The notes beneath the pieces were generated by a model. It saw only the letters and a list, made by a program, of their open reading frames with translations, was not told the DNA's origin and searched no databases. Both the position numbers and the translations under genes were made by a program. A stretch of 7,709 nucleotides of DNA from Candidatus Kuenenia stuttgartensis (GTDB lineage Bacteria; Planctomycetota; Planctomycetia; Isosphaerales; Isosphaeraceae), in the NCBI GenBank assembly GCA_945874095.1, contig CAMCFM010000192.1, forward strand, positions 1 through 7,709. Reading direction: 5' to 3'. This document shows positions 1-6,860 of the stretch, piece by piece. Positions within the stretch are counted from its first letter, which is position 1, and every line of letters begins with the position of its first letter.

Positions 1-108
1 AAAAAACGAGGCCCGAAGAAGCCACGGCCAACAAGAAAAAGCGCCAAACAAAACCATCATATTGCAACCTCACGTGTGCTTGCAAAAAGGCGAGATAAAA
101 GACCTTGA
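1..108 (+). CDS. Possible 3' end of an upstream gene (frame ambiguous)
   Basis: Two plus-strand frames are open from the left edge. Frame 3 (from base 3) stops with TAA at 96-98 and reads KTRPEEATANKKKRQ near the edge; its first dozen codons mostly end in G or C, as in real genes here. Frame 1 stops with TGA at 106-108 and reads KKRGPKKPRPTRKSAK. Either would give a short Lys/Arg-rich basic C-terminal tail, such as those found on RNA- or DNA-binding proteins, but about 33 residues of low-complexity sequence cannot identify a family. A GC-rich hairpin (117-134) followed by TTT lies just downstream and could end such a transcript. It may equally be non-coding. The sequence to the left of the window would decide. 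Confidence 0.22.
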   Translation, partial: KKRGPKKPRPTRKSAKQNHHIATSRVLAKRRDKRP

Positions 109-116
109 AAGGGGTG

Positions 117-326
117 GGTGGGGTGAAGCCCACCTTTCGCAAATCCATGTGGAATGTCTGTAAAATGAATCATCGATTGCGTTTCATACACTATAAAACA
201 CATGATTTTCAACTTACGAATGACCGGATAAATCGACGTCATCCGTTCGCGTCACGAATGGTGGGCTTCACCTACAGGAACAAAGCCGCCCATGTAGGGT
301 GGGATGCCTGGTGCCCGCCCGCCTAC
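117..326. repeat. Cluster of GC-rich palindromes with an 18-bp inverted repeat
   Basis: Positions 122-139 (GGTGAAGCCCACCTTTCG) and 255-272 (CGAATGGTGGGCTTCACC) are inverted copies matching at 17 of 18 positions, about 115 bp apart. The left arm lies within its own hairpin: GGTGGG at 117-122 pairs with CCCACC at 129-134 around a 6-base loop. To the right, CCTACA (271-276) is inverted at TGTAGG (293-298), and GTAGG (294-298) can pair again with CCTAC (322-326). The hexamer GGTGGG occurs at 117, 260 and 298. This resembles the REP-like intergenic palindromes of the TAGGGTGGGC...GCCCACC type found in many bacteria, probably as decayed or nested copies. The AT-rich 115-bp interior contains no supported gene. 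Membership of a genomic repeat family is inferred from the shape alone. Confidence 0.5.
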
Positions 327-668
327 CCAACAATCTTGACTTGACGGAGCACTAGCCGGTCTTGGTGCTATCACTGGTTGGTTTGTCGGTTTTAAGTGTG
401 AAGGTAATGTCAGTCATTTCCTTTGAACGCCAAAACCGTGGGCTAGCGTCCTGCGGCTAGATTTCTTACGTTCCATTTAGTTTTAGAAACAGAAGTTATT
501 TTCTGGCTGGTTCTCATCAGGTGGTGATTGAAGCAAAACTTATTGATCAGGATTCGTAATTTCGCGGCCTCGATCATTGTTTACACCGGGCTTTTTTCAG
601 ATAATCAGCTTCTTCCAAAATCCACGGAACTCATCTCCCTTCCATTCTCTCCGAGCCATTCAAAAATC
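327..668. other. Gene-free spacer / leader of the hydrolase gene
   Basis: No RNA gene or convincing reading frame was seen here. Two overlapping -35-like hexamers, TTGACT (336-341) and TTGACG (341-346), occur, but no good -10 follows at 16-18 bp, so no promoter is called. A short motif at 437-460, CGTGGGCTAGC then GCGGCTAG, contains CTAGC (443-447) inverted at GCTAG (456-460) and has the look of an intergenic repeat. From 528 the frame of the hydrolase is already open, with a TTG codon, so 528-668 could in principle encode a 47-residue extension, but it reads as an ordinary leader. Confidence 0.4.
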
Positions 669-1985
669 ATGTCATATCGAATTCCAGCAGCCTTGTTTAC
701 AGCGTTTGTGCTGCTCAATTTACCGCAGTCTGTAACGGCACAGGGTGTGATCCATCAAGTGCGTTATGAGCCATCCACAAAGCCTGGAGAGTTGATTTTT
801 GGTGTGACTTACCGGGTCTGGATTCCTGACGGTGTCAAGAAGCTCAAAGGCGTGATTGTCCATCAGCATGGATGCGGCAAAGGTGCGTGCGAAGGCGGAA
901 TGACGTCTGCTGACGATCTTCAGTGGCAGGCCCTGGCCGCAAAATGGGATTGCGCTCTGCTGGGGCCGAGCTTTGAGCAGGAAGATGCTCAGGATTGCCG
1001 GAAATGGTGCGACCCTCGCAATGGCTCAAGGGTGAAGTTTTTAGAGGCGCTGGATGACTTGGCGAAAAAATCGGGACATGCCGAACTGGCCACCGCTCCG
1101 TGGTGCCTTTGGGGCCATTCAGGAGGCGCATTCTGGGCCAGCCTGATGATGATCTCAGACCCCAATCGCGTCGCTGCTGTCTGGCTGAGAAGTGGCACCG
1201 GCTTTGCTGCCTGGGAGAAGGGCGAGATCCCTAAACCGGAAATTCCAAGTGCGACTTACGGGATCCCCACCATCTGCAACCCTGGCCTTAAAGAACGTGA
1301 CGACAAGCGTTTTTCCGGTGCCTGGACCGGCTCGGAAGCGATGTTTCAAGCCTATCGGGCCAAGGGTGCATTGATCGGATTCGCACCCGACCCCAAAACC
1401 AGCCACGAATGTGGCGATTCACGCTATATGGCGATCCCGTTTTTTGATGCCTGTCTGGCGATCCGGCTGGGCGAAGGCAACTCATTAAAGCCCGTTGCTG
1501 AATCGCAGGGCTGGCTGGCGAAGAACTGGGAATCTGAAGCTTCTGAATTTACGAAATTCGAGGGTGATAAATCCAAGGCTGTCTGGCTGCCAGGTGGTGC
1601 GTTTGCAAATGTCTGGAGGGAGTATATTACAACGGCTCAGGTTTCTGATAAAACCGCTCCACCAGCGCCTTCGCAATTGAAAATCACGAAGAACGCCGAT
1701 GGTAAAATCCAACTCAACTGGCAATCCAAAGCCGACCTTGAAAGTGGTCTGGCTGGGTTTGAAATTCTGAAAGATGGGCAAGTCATTGCGAAATTGCCTG
1801 AGAAGCCGGCTTCGAATTTTGGGAAGCCTTTATTTCAGGGCATGAGCTATCACGATACGCCCAAGGCGCCTGTGGCGCAAATGCAATTCGTGGATCAGGC
1901 AGGCACAGCCGATGCCAAATATCAAATCCGGTCGATCAATTCGGCCGGATTGAAATCGGAGTTGACAGGCGTTCTGAATCCGTGA
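669..1985 (+). CDS. Secreted alpha/beta hydrolase with C-terminal FnIII-like domain
   Basis: This 438-residue protein is predicted to be exported and to hydrolyse an ester-type bond; the substrate is unknown. Residues 1-24 form a Sec signal peptide: short SYR n-region, hydrophobic IPAALFTAFVLLNL, and a likely cut after VTA (Ala24). The alpha/beta hydrolase fold follows. HQHGCG (65-70) sits where the oxyanion loop is expected, GHSGG (149-153) is the nucleophile elbow with Ser151, and His247 in SHECG is the likely catalytic His; the acid residue was not identified. Nine cysteines in the mature part suggest disulfides. Residues about 330-436 look like an FnIII-type domain (PSQLKI, IQLNW, YQIRSINSAG). 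The layout recalls polyhydroxyalkanoate depolymerase-like or dienelactone hydrolase-like enzymes without matching one clearly. ATG at 669 is chosen because the signal peptide begins there; its upstream Shine-Dalgarno is weak. The in-frame TTG at 528 would bury the signal peptide behind 47 residues. The gene stands alone and converges on the radical SAM gene with no gap. Confidence 0.85.
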   Translation: MSYRIPAALFTAFVLLNLPQSVTAQGVIHQVRYEPSTKPGELIFGVTYRVWIPDGVKKLKGVIVHQHGCGKGACEGGMTSADDLQWQALAAKWDCALLGPSFEQEDAQDCRKWCDPRNGSRVKFLEALDDLAKKSGHAELATAPWCLWGHSGGAFWASLMMISDPNRVAAVWLRSGTGFAAWEKGEIPKPEIPSATYGIPTICNPGLKERDDKRFSGAWTGSEAMFQAYRAKGALIGFAPDPKTSHECGDSRYMAIPFFDACLAIRLGEGNSLKPVAESQGWLAKNWESEASEFTKFEGDKSKAVWLPGGAFANVWREYITTAQVSDKTAPPAPSQLKITKNADGKIQLNWQSKADLESGLAGFEILKDGQVIAKLPEKPASNFGKPLFQGMSYHDTPKAPVAQMQFVDQAGTADAKYQIRSINSAGLKSELTGVLNP

Positions 1986-1993
1986 TTAGAACG
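1970..1993. other. Stem-loop spanning both convergent stop codons
   Basis: CGTTCTGA (1970-1977) pairs with TTAGAACG (1986-1993): 8 bp including one G-T pair, with an 8-base loop at 1978-1985. The loop contains the TGA stop of the hydrolase gene, and the right arm contains the TAA stop (as TTA) of the radical SAM gene. No T-run follows on either strand, so it is not a standard intrinsic terminator. It may slow polymerase from both sides, or may be chance. Confidence 0.3.
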
Positions 1994-3557
1994 AGTTCAC
2001 AAGTTTGCGTTCGCCGCTGGTGAATGATGTCACCATGCGGTGGACGTGCCAGTGAATCATCGCCTTGATCACATAATAAAACCGTGTTCCGCCTTCTTTA
2101 CGGTGGTGGAACAGATTGTCGATACGTGCTTTATACACAGCTTTCAGCTCAGGGTCAGGCACGCTTGCGAGCAATCGTCGGTATGCGAAATATGCTGAGA
2201 CATGGTCAATCGCCTGGGCTTTTAGCCATTGCAGAGGGTGGCGTTTCCAGTACCCGTTGTATTGGGTCTGGCGATTGCCGAGCGTGATTCTCTCTTTGAT
2301 GAAAAGCTCGTCAAGGCGGTCGAAAAAGGCATGGACTTCGTGCACTTCGACGAGAACATCGAGATAGCCGTTGAGCAGCTCTTCGCGACCGATATTCAAG
2401 GGAATGATGTTGGTGCCGAATTCGGGTTCGTCGGCATAATCCAGCCGGCCTTCGTCCGCAAGTCGTTTGTGAAGCGGAGTTTTGGGGATGGCATGCAACA
2501 TGCCGATCATGGAGCTGGTGATGCGGCTTTGGCTGAGGAATTCTTTTTGACGGGCGAAGATGGTGCTGTCGTCGGAGTCGAACCCGACAATCATGCCGCA
2601 CCAGACATCAAGCCCGGCCCTTTGGATGGTATGAACGCGCCCCAGAAGGGTGTCGCCGGCCCGCACATTCTGAAATTTCTTGGTTTCGCGAAGGGCATCT
2701 TCGTTGGGACTTTCGATGCCGACAAAGACGGCGATAAAGTTCGCAGCAGTCATCAGTTCAAGCAGTTCGGGATCGTCAGCCAGGTCGAGCGATGCCTCAG
2801 TGAACAGAGACATCGGATAGCCATGTTCTTGCTGCCATCGGCCAACTTCGCGGAGAACTTCCTTGATGGCTTTTTTATTGCCGATCAGGTTGTCGTCCAC
2901 GACAAACACGGAACGCATTCCGCTTTTGTGCATGGCGTCCAGTTCCAAGAGAACCTGGCTCGAATTTTTGAGGCGAGGGCGACGACCGAATGTCACAATA
3001 ATGTCGCAGAATTCGCATTGAAACGGGCAACCACGAGAGAACTGGAGGCTGCCGAATGCATATCGATTCATCTTCAATAAGTCGAATCTTGGGACCGGCA
3101 CTTTGGTCATATCGGACTTATTTTCTTGTTCGTAGCGGAATCCGTGGTTCCCTTCAGCCCATTCCTTGAGAAACTGGGGCCAGGTCTCTTCGGCTTCACC
3201 GATGAAAATGGCGTTTGTCAGGCCATCGAAATAATCTTCCTGAACGGTGATCCAGGGGCCGCCGATGACGGTGAAGCAGCCTCGGGACTTCAATTCCTTG
3301 AGGATTTCGGTCATCCGGAAACGCTGGACGGACATGCCTGTCAGGCCCACGATATCGGCCTTGGAGCAGCGGTCCCAGTCGATTGGCTCAACATTCTCGT
3401 CCATCAGGGTCACGGTGTGGCCTTCAGGGGTGAGTGCAGCCAGCAATGGCAGGCAGGCCACAGGCAGATTGGCTTTTTTGCCAAGCATCTCAAGGGCGTG
3501 TTCCATGCCCCAGTATGAGACTTCAAAACGCGGGTTGATGATTACGATGTCAGCCAT
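1986..3557 (-). CDS. B12-binding radical SAM protein, HpnP-like (DUF4070-type) family
   Basis: This 523-residue cytosolic protein has the layout of cobalamin-dependent class B radical SAM enzymes, which often methylate unactivated carbons. Residues 1 to about 135 form a B12-binding Rossmann-like domain (ADIVIINPR, IVGLTGMS, VIGGP at 97-101, IGEAEETWP at 119-127). The motif SRGCPFQCEFCD (174-185) supplies the CxxxCxxC cluster ligands Cys177, Cys181 and Cys184. The strands VFVVDDNLIGNKK (217-229), FTEASLDLADD and VFVGIESP continue the radical SAM barrel to about 390. The rest resembles the C-terminal DUF4070 domain of HpnP-like proteins. The classical DxHxxG B12 motif is absent, as is usual in this class. 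Closest recognised pattern: HpnP, the hopanoid C-2 methylase; the substrate here cannot be assigned, so no symbol is given. ATG at 3557 is chosen because AAGGAG lies 9 bases upstream; an in-frame start at 3647 would add 30 residues outside the conserved domain. No operon partner is visible. Confidence 0.9.
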   Translation of the reverse strand: MADIVIINPRFEVSYWGMEHALEMLGKKANLPVACLPLLAALTPEGHTVTLMDENVEPIDWDRCSKADIVGLTGMSVQRFRMTEILKELKSRGCFTVIGGPWITVQEDYFDGLTNAIFIGEAEETWPQFLKEWAEGNHGFRYEQENKSDMTKVPVPRFDLLKMNRYAFGSLQFSRGCPFQCEFCDIIVTFGRRPRLKNSSQVLLELDAMHKSGMRSVFVVDDNLIGNKKAIKEVLREVGRWQQEHGYPMSLFTEASLDLADDPELLELMTAANFIAVFVGIESPNEDALRETKKFQNVRAGDTLLGRVHTIQRAGLDVWCGMIVGFDSDDSTIFARQKEFLSQSRITSSMIGMLHAIPKTPLHKRLADEGRLDYADEPEFGTNIIPLNIGREELLNGYLDVLVEVHEVHAFFDRLDELFIKERITLGNRQTQYNGYWKRHPLQWLKAQAIDHVSAYFAYRRLLASVPDPELKAVYKARIDNLFHHRKEGGTRFYYVIKAMIHWHVHRMVTSFTSGERKLVNSF

Positions 3558-3566
3558 ACTTTTCTG

Positions 3567-3572
3567 CTCCTT
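3567..3572 (-). promoter_or_regulatory. Ribosome binding site of the radical SAM gene
   Basis: On the minus strand AAGGAG lies 9 bases before the ATG at 3557. It is a near-perfect Shine-Dalgarno sequence and decides the start over the upstream in-frame ATG at 3647. Confidence 0.7.
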
Positions 3573-3760
3573 CGGTATCAAACCCGGCTTTACTGGTTCC
3601 CTACTTTTACCTGAATCATCAAACTGAATGATTGCGAAGAGGTTCAAGTTCTGTAGGGAATTGCAGTTCTGCTGATCCTGTGATTGAATCTATCGACTTA
3701 TATTGCATCTTGTCCGAACGGTGCGATCTTGGATAGTCCAAAGCGGCGTGAATTCTTGAG

Positions 3761-3811
3761 ATTGTAAAAATAAAAAATGCGTACAGAGCATGGGGGGTAT
3801 GCTCTGCACGC
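3761..3811 (-). terminator. Intrinsic terminator of the surface protein gene
   Basis: Read on the minus strand, a strong hairpin is followed by a T-rich tract. Outer pairs are GCGT (3779-3782) with ACGC (3808-3811), then one A-C mismatch, then CAGAGCAT (3784-3791) with ATGCTCTG (3799-3806), leaving a 7-base loop of six G and one T on the plus strand. The tract at 3761-3777 gives ATTTTTTATTTTTACAA-like sequence in the transcript direction. It lies about 73 bases after the TGA of the 3884-6592 gene, as expected for its terminator. There is no T-run on the plus-strand side. Confidence 0.85.
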
Positions 3812-3883
3812 AAGGGGGGACGTATATTTCAATCTTTCAAGGGATTGCACACACGTCGTAGGACCGTCAGGTTCAGGCCCGAA

Positions 3884-6592
3884 TCAGAACCGCTTTGAAC
3901 GCAGGCCGGTGGGGAGAATGAAATTCAGAATCTTGTTCGTGACAGAGGTATCAGTACGACTGTTCTGAATGGTCTTCGCCACACCTTTGGGCAACTGCTT
4001 GATGATCTTGGAAGTCCCAAGGATCTGGGATGTCACGCCCGTGGCGGCATTTCCTGCCTGATCCGTCAGAGACGACGTCTTTAAAGTGACTTGAACCGAT
4101 TGCGGCCGAGGGCCCGACCTGCGGTCCAGAATCAGATTGTAAGTCGCCTGAGGATAAGAGTTTGCTGAGACCATCCGCATCGTGGCCGAATTGATCTGCT
4201 GGCCTGCATTGCGGCCGGCCGTGGCGATGATCTGATAATTGGAAGAGTTTGACCAGGTGGCTGAGGAGAGGCCTGAGCCGCTGTCCTGAGCATTTACGCG
4301 AACCTGACCAGTCACCTTGTTGTAACCGAGCTGGGTCACCTGGGGTGCAATGGTGTCGATGATCAGCGGAGAACCGGTTCCCGCACCACCGCCGAGCAGT
4401 GTTTTGGTGAGCGTTTCCGTGCCACGGGTGACCGTGATCGTGACCACATATTGGCCGTCAGTCAAAGCACTTGCAGATTTCACTGACCAGGTTCCGTTAT
4501 CGCCCACCGTGGCACTACCAAGGTTGATCGACTGCCCGGAGCCGCTCACAGGCTTGGCTATCAGCGTGACGCTTGAACCAGGTGCCGATTGGCCTTCAAA
4601 GACTGGGGCACTGATATTGGTGATGCTGTCTGTGCTGGAACTCCCGCTGTCAGAGACTGCCGCGAGACGGCCGCTCGTTTGTGGATCCAAAGCTCCGTCT
4701 ACGGTAGGCGCGGCGGTGGCTACTGGAGGAGGCGTGACTGGTACGACAGGTGTCGTGGTCGGAGTCGTGACTGGCTTGGGAGCCGGTTGTGGGGTGATCC
4801 CGTTGGATGCACCGACAACGATCGGGGTCACGGCCGTGGTGGACGATGTCCCCTTGTCGCGGATCAGAACCTGAACCACTTTGCGACCAGCTGTCAGATA
4901 AGTATGCTCACCGGTGACTTCAATCTGTCCAGCCGTGTTGCGTGCGACGCTCACCGATTTTTCGATGGATCCATCACCCCAGCGGATGATGGCGGAATAG
5001 TCGGAAACGGGCGAGGCTGGGCTGGTGTCAGTGAATGTGGCGATAATCCCGCTCCACGACTGGTTGGCAACCACGCCCACTGGGCTGGTACCTTTGGCGA
5101 CCAGAGGGGCATCTGTCGCGATGAACTGGCCCACGGCCGTGCCTTTGACAACTCCGGCGGAACCATCCACAGCAGGCTCACCCACATTGACTCGTGTGGT
5201 GTAAGTGCCTTCATTACCATAGTTGTGGCTGCCGACCACCTCAAATCCACCACCCACGCGTGGACGAATGGTGCCGACTGAGGCTGTGCTGTCGCCCCAC
5301 TCAATGGTCGCACCGTAGCTGGCAGCGGTGGCAGTTGGATTATCTGCGTCAGCAAACCATGCTACAACGCGATCGCCCGAGCCTTGGCCTTCCATGACCT
5401 GATTGCTCATGGCCGTGACCGTGACTGGAGGTGGGCTGACAGTCAGGGTAATGGCCTGAGTGTCCCAAGGGTTAGGCGTGCTACCACGGGCTGTTGCGCC
5501 ATTCTGGCGAACTCCGGCGATGAGCTGAACGGTGCCTACGAAATCTGTTTTAGGGGTGATCGTAACCTCGGCACCGTTGGTGGTGATGGTCACTTTGTCT
5601 GCGTTGGTGGTGGCCACAACCGAGGAGTCGATCGTGTCGTTCTCAAGGTCGGTGGCCGTCAGGGTGAACTTCAATGGGGTATTGACCCGCGTGCTTAGGT
5701 CGGCGATGGGGCCGAGAAATGGTGGGTCGTTGACAGTGTCCTGAACCACGTTCACTGGAACACTTTGCTGAGAGCTTTCGCCATCAGCCGCCGTGGCTGT
5801 GATGGTGAGCTGCGAGGTGGAGAGACTGGCAGGAGCCTCGACCAGCAGAACAGCATCCGTCGTGTCCTGAACCACTTCCGCCTTTGAGATCACCACAGGC
5901 AGGGTCGGTGCACTCGTCTGGCTGGTAGGCACGTTCTGGATCTTGTCCAGGACGTCAAATCCCTTGACCAACTGGCCGATAATGCTGTGATTAAAGTCCA
6001 AAGCACGCTGAGGACCTGTGGTGACGAAGAACTGCGAGCTGTTCGTATCTTTCCCGGAATTGGCCAGAGCCAGTTGGCCTGTGCCTGAGAAGATAGCCTT
6101 GGAATTGAACTCATCGGCGAACGAGAAACCCGCTCCGCCTGTGCCGTTACCGACTGGATCACCACCCTGGACCATGAAATTCTTGATCACGCGGTGGAAC
6201 GACAAACCATTGTAAAACCCCTGCTGAACAAGAGTTTTGATCTTCCCCACAGATTCCGGAGCAAGGGTGTCGAACAGCTTGAAGGTGAGGTCACCATAGC
6301 CGCTGACGGTCATCTTGACGTAAGTTCCGCCACTCAGGACGGTGGACTTGATGGATTGATCCGAACTCGTCACCGAATAGCTGACCGACGATTGGTCGCT
6401 GGTGGTGCTGGAGAGTGGTACGAACAGGCTTTTGCCGCTCGGTACGCTGATCTGCGAGAGGGCGTCCATGGCCGGAGCCGCCAGCAGTTCGCGGGCTTCC
6501 ATGTTTTCCACATGAGGCGTAGCCAGTCGTGACTGACGACGCAACTCTTTAAGATTAACAAGCTTCTGATTCGGTTGTTCTTGACGATTCAT
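3884..6592 (-). CDS. Planctomycete surface protein: cyclophilin domain plus PKD/Ig-like modules
   Basis: This 902-residue protein is probably exported and cell-surface associated. The N-terminus has no ordinary signal peptide; a basic stretch (ELRRQSR, 16-22) precedes VENMEARELLA (28-38), a variant of the planctomycete LEPR-xLL type motif. Residues about 90-240 are a cyclophilin-type peptidyl-prolyl isomerase. FHRVIKNFMVQGGD (132-145) and SQFF (186-189) supply the equivalents of human CypA Arg55 (Arg134), Phe60 (Phe139), Gln63 (Gln142), Phe113 (Phe189), Leu122 (Leu198) and His126 (His202); the CypA Trp121 position appears to be Ala197. A cadherin/Ig-like region follows (about 245-388), then PKD-like domains with WGD and HNY/HTY motifs (about 390-490 and 493-593), a Pro/Thr-rich linker (600-630), an Ig-like module (about 655-735), and a last Ig-like part (745-860) with a basic tail ending in LRSKRF. 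The start ATG at 6592 has GGAAGGA about 7 bases upstream. The gene ends in its own terminator, so it is probably monocistronic. Confidence 0.88.
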   Translation of the reverse strand: MNRQEQPNQKLVNLKELRRQSRLATPHVENMEARELLAAPAMDALSQISVPSGKSLFVPLSSTTSDQSSVSYSVTSSDQSIKSTVLSGGTYVKMTVSGYGDLTFKLFDTLAPESVGKIKTLVQQGFYNGLSFHRVIKNFMVQGGDPVGNGTGGAGFSFADEFNSKAIFSGTGQLALANSGKDTNSSQFFVTTGPQRALDFNHSIIGQLVKGFDVLDKIQNVPTSQTSAPTLPVVISKAEVVQDTTDAVLLVEAPASLSTSQLTITATAADGESSQQSVPVNVVQDTVNDPPFLGPIADLSTRVNTPLKFTLTATDLENDTIDSSVVATTNADKVTITTNGAEVTITPKTDFVGTVQLIAGVRQNGATARGSTPNPWDTQAITLTVSPPPVTVTAMSNQVMEGQGSGDRVVAWFADADNPTATAASYGATIEWGDSTASVGTIRPRVGGGFEVVGSHNYGNEGTYTTRVNVGEPAVDGSAGVVKGTAVGQFIATDAPLVAKGTSPVGVVANQSWSGIIATFTDTSPASPVSDYSAIIRWGDGSIEKSVSVARNTAGQIEVTGEHTYLTAGRKVVQVLIRDKGTSSTTAVTPIVVGASNGITPQPAPKPVTTPTTTPVVPVTPPPVATAAPTVDGALDPQTSGRLAAVSDSGSSSTDSITNISAPVFEGQSAPGSSVTLIAKPVSGSGQSINLGSATVGDNGTWSVKSASALTDGQYVVTITVTRGTETLTKTLLGGGAGTGSPLIIDTIAPQVTQLGYNKVTGQVRVNAQDSGSGLSSATWSNSSNYQIIATAGRNAGQQINSATMRMVSANSYPQATYNLILDRRSGPRPQSVQVTLKTSSLTDQAGNAATGVTSQILGTSKIIKQLPKGVAKTIQNSRTDTSVTNKILNFILPTGLRSKRF

Positions 6593-6860
6593 GGCGAATC
6601 CTTCCCCCAGGTTTTCAGGACCAGCCGTCGCTTTTTAAAATTTTGAATCCATGGCCCCCCGGCACATGAACTAAGCGAGCGGAAGATCCTCTTCCTTCAC
6701 TCAATTTCGGCACACTACCAATCCAGCCTTCAGAAAATCTGTCAAAATCCTAAAAATTATAAAACTCAGCCTATTTTAACATTTCTTCAAATCGTTTCCT
6801 GATCGTCCATTGTCGGTTAAGATCAATTCTGGCACGAACCACAAAAGGATCAGAAAAGAA
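6593..6860. promoter_or_regulatory. Divergent intergenic promoter region
   Basis: This 268-bp AT-rich spacer separates divergent genes and must hold both promoters. On the minus strand a perfect TTGACA (6745 down to 6740) could be the -35 of the surface protein gene, but the -10 at 17-18 bp (ATTGGT or TTGGTA) is poor. On the plus strand TAAGAT (6818-6823) could be a -10 for the siroheme gene, placing the transcript start some 30 bases before the ATG, with only a weak TTTCCT at the -35 position. A small perfect dyad, GGAAGA-TCC-TCTTCC (6681-6695), could be an operator or chance. Confidence 0.4.

Larger units (their letters stand above)
3558..3883. other. Spacer between two minus-strand genes
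   Basis: This 326-bp stretch contains the leader and presumably the promoter of the radical SAM gene, together with the terminator of the surface protein gene (3761-3811). On the minus strand TATAAG (3702 down to 3697) resembles a -10 box, but no matching -35 lies at the right distance. An open frame on the minus strand at 3619-3813 runs through the terminator hairpin and has no protein-like features. The two minus-strand genes are therefore probably separate transcription units. Confidence 0.5.

Noticed and set aside
57..344. Small open frames at 57-242 (minus) and 105-344 (plus)
   Set aside because: They run through the inverted-repeat arms, encode unrelated compositions and lack ribosome sites; better explained as chance.
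2229..3080. A 283-codon plus-strand open frame opposite the radical SAM gene
   Set aside because: It lies wholly antisense to a gene with clear catalytic motifs, has no recognisable domain, and is the usual by-product of codon bias in the real gene.
3126..3627. Plus-strand open frames at 3126-3518 and 3247-3627
   Set aside because: They are antisense to the N-terminal B12-binding domain and start region of the radical SAM gene; no protein-like signature.
3558..3647. Upstream start for the radical SAM gene at 3647
   Set aside because: The 30 extra residues precede the natural start of the B12-binding fold, and the strong AAGGAG site serves the ATG at 3557.
3784..3820. Runs of G (3792-3797 and 3814-3819) as a quadruplex element
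   Set aside because: Only two runs are close together, and the first is the loop of a well-formed terminator hairpin, which explains it better.
4350..5281. Long plus-strand open frames (4350-4874, 4589-5281) opposite the surface protein
   Set aside because: They mirror Thr/Val/Pro-rich repeat coding on the other strand; the valine-rich or Trp/Arg/Gly-rich products look like shadows and no domain is visible.
6810..6860. TTG start at 6810 for the SirC-like gene
   Set aside because: The extra 17 residues are outside the family fold and overlap the likely promoter; the ATG at 6861 has AAAGGA upstream.
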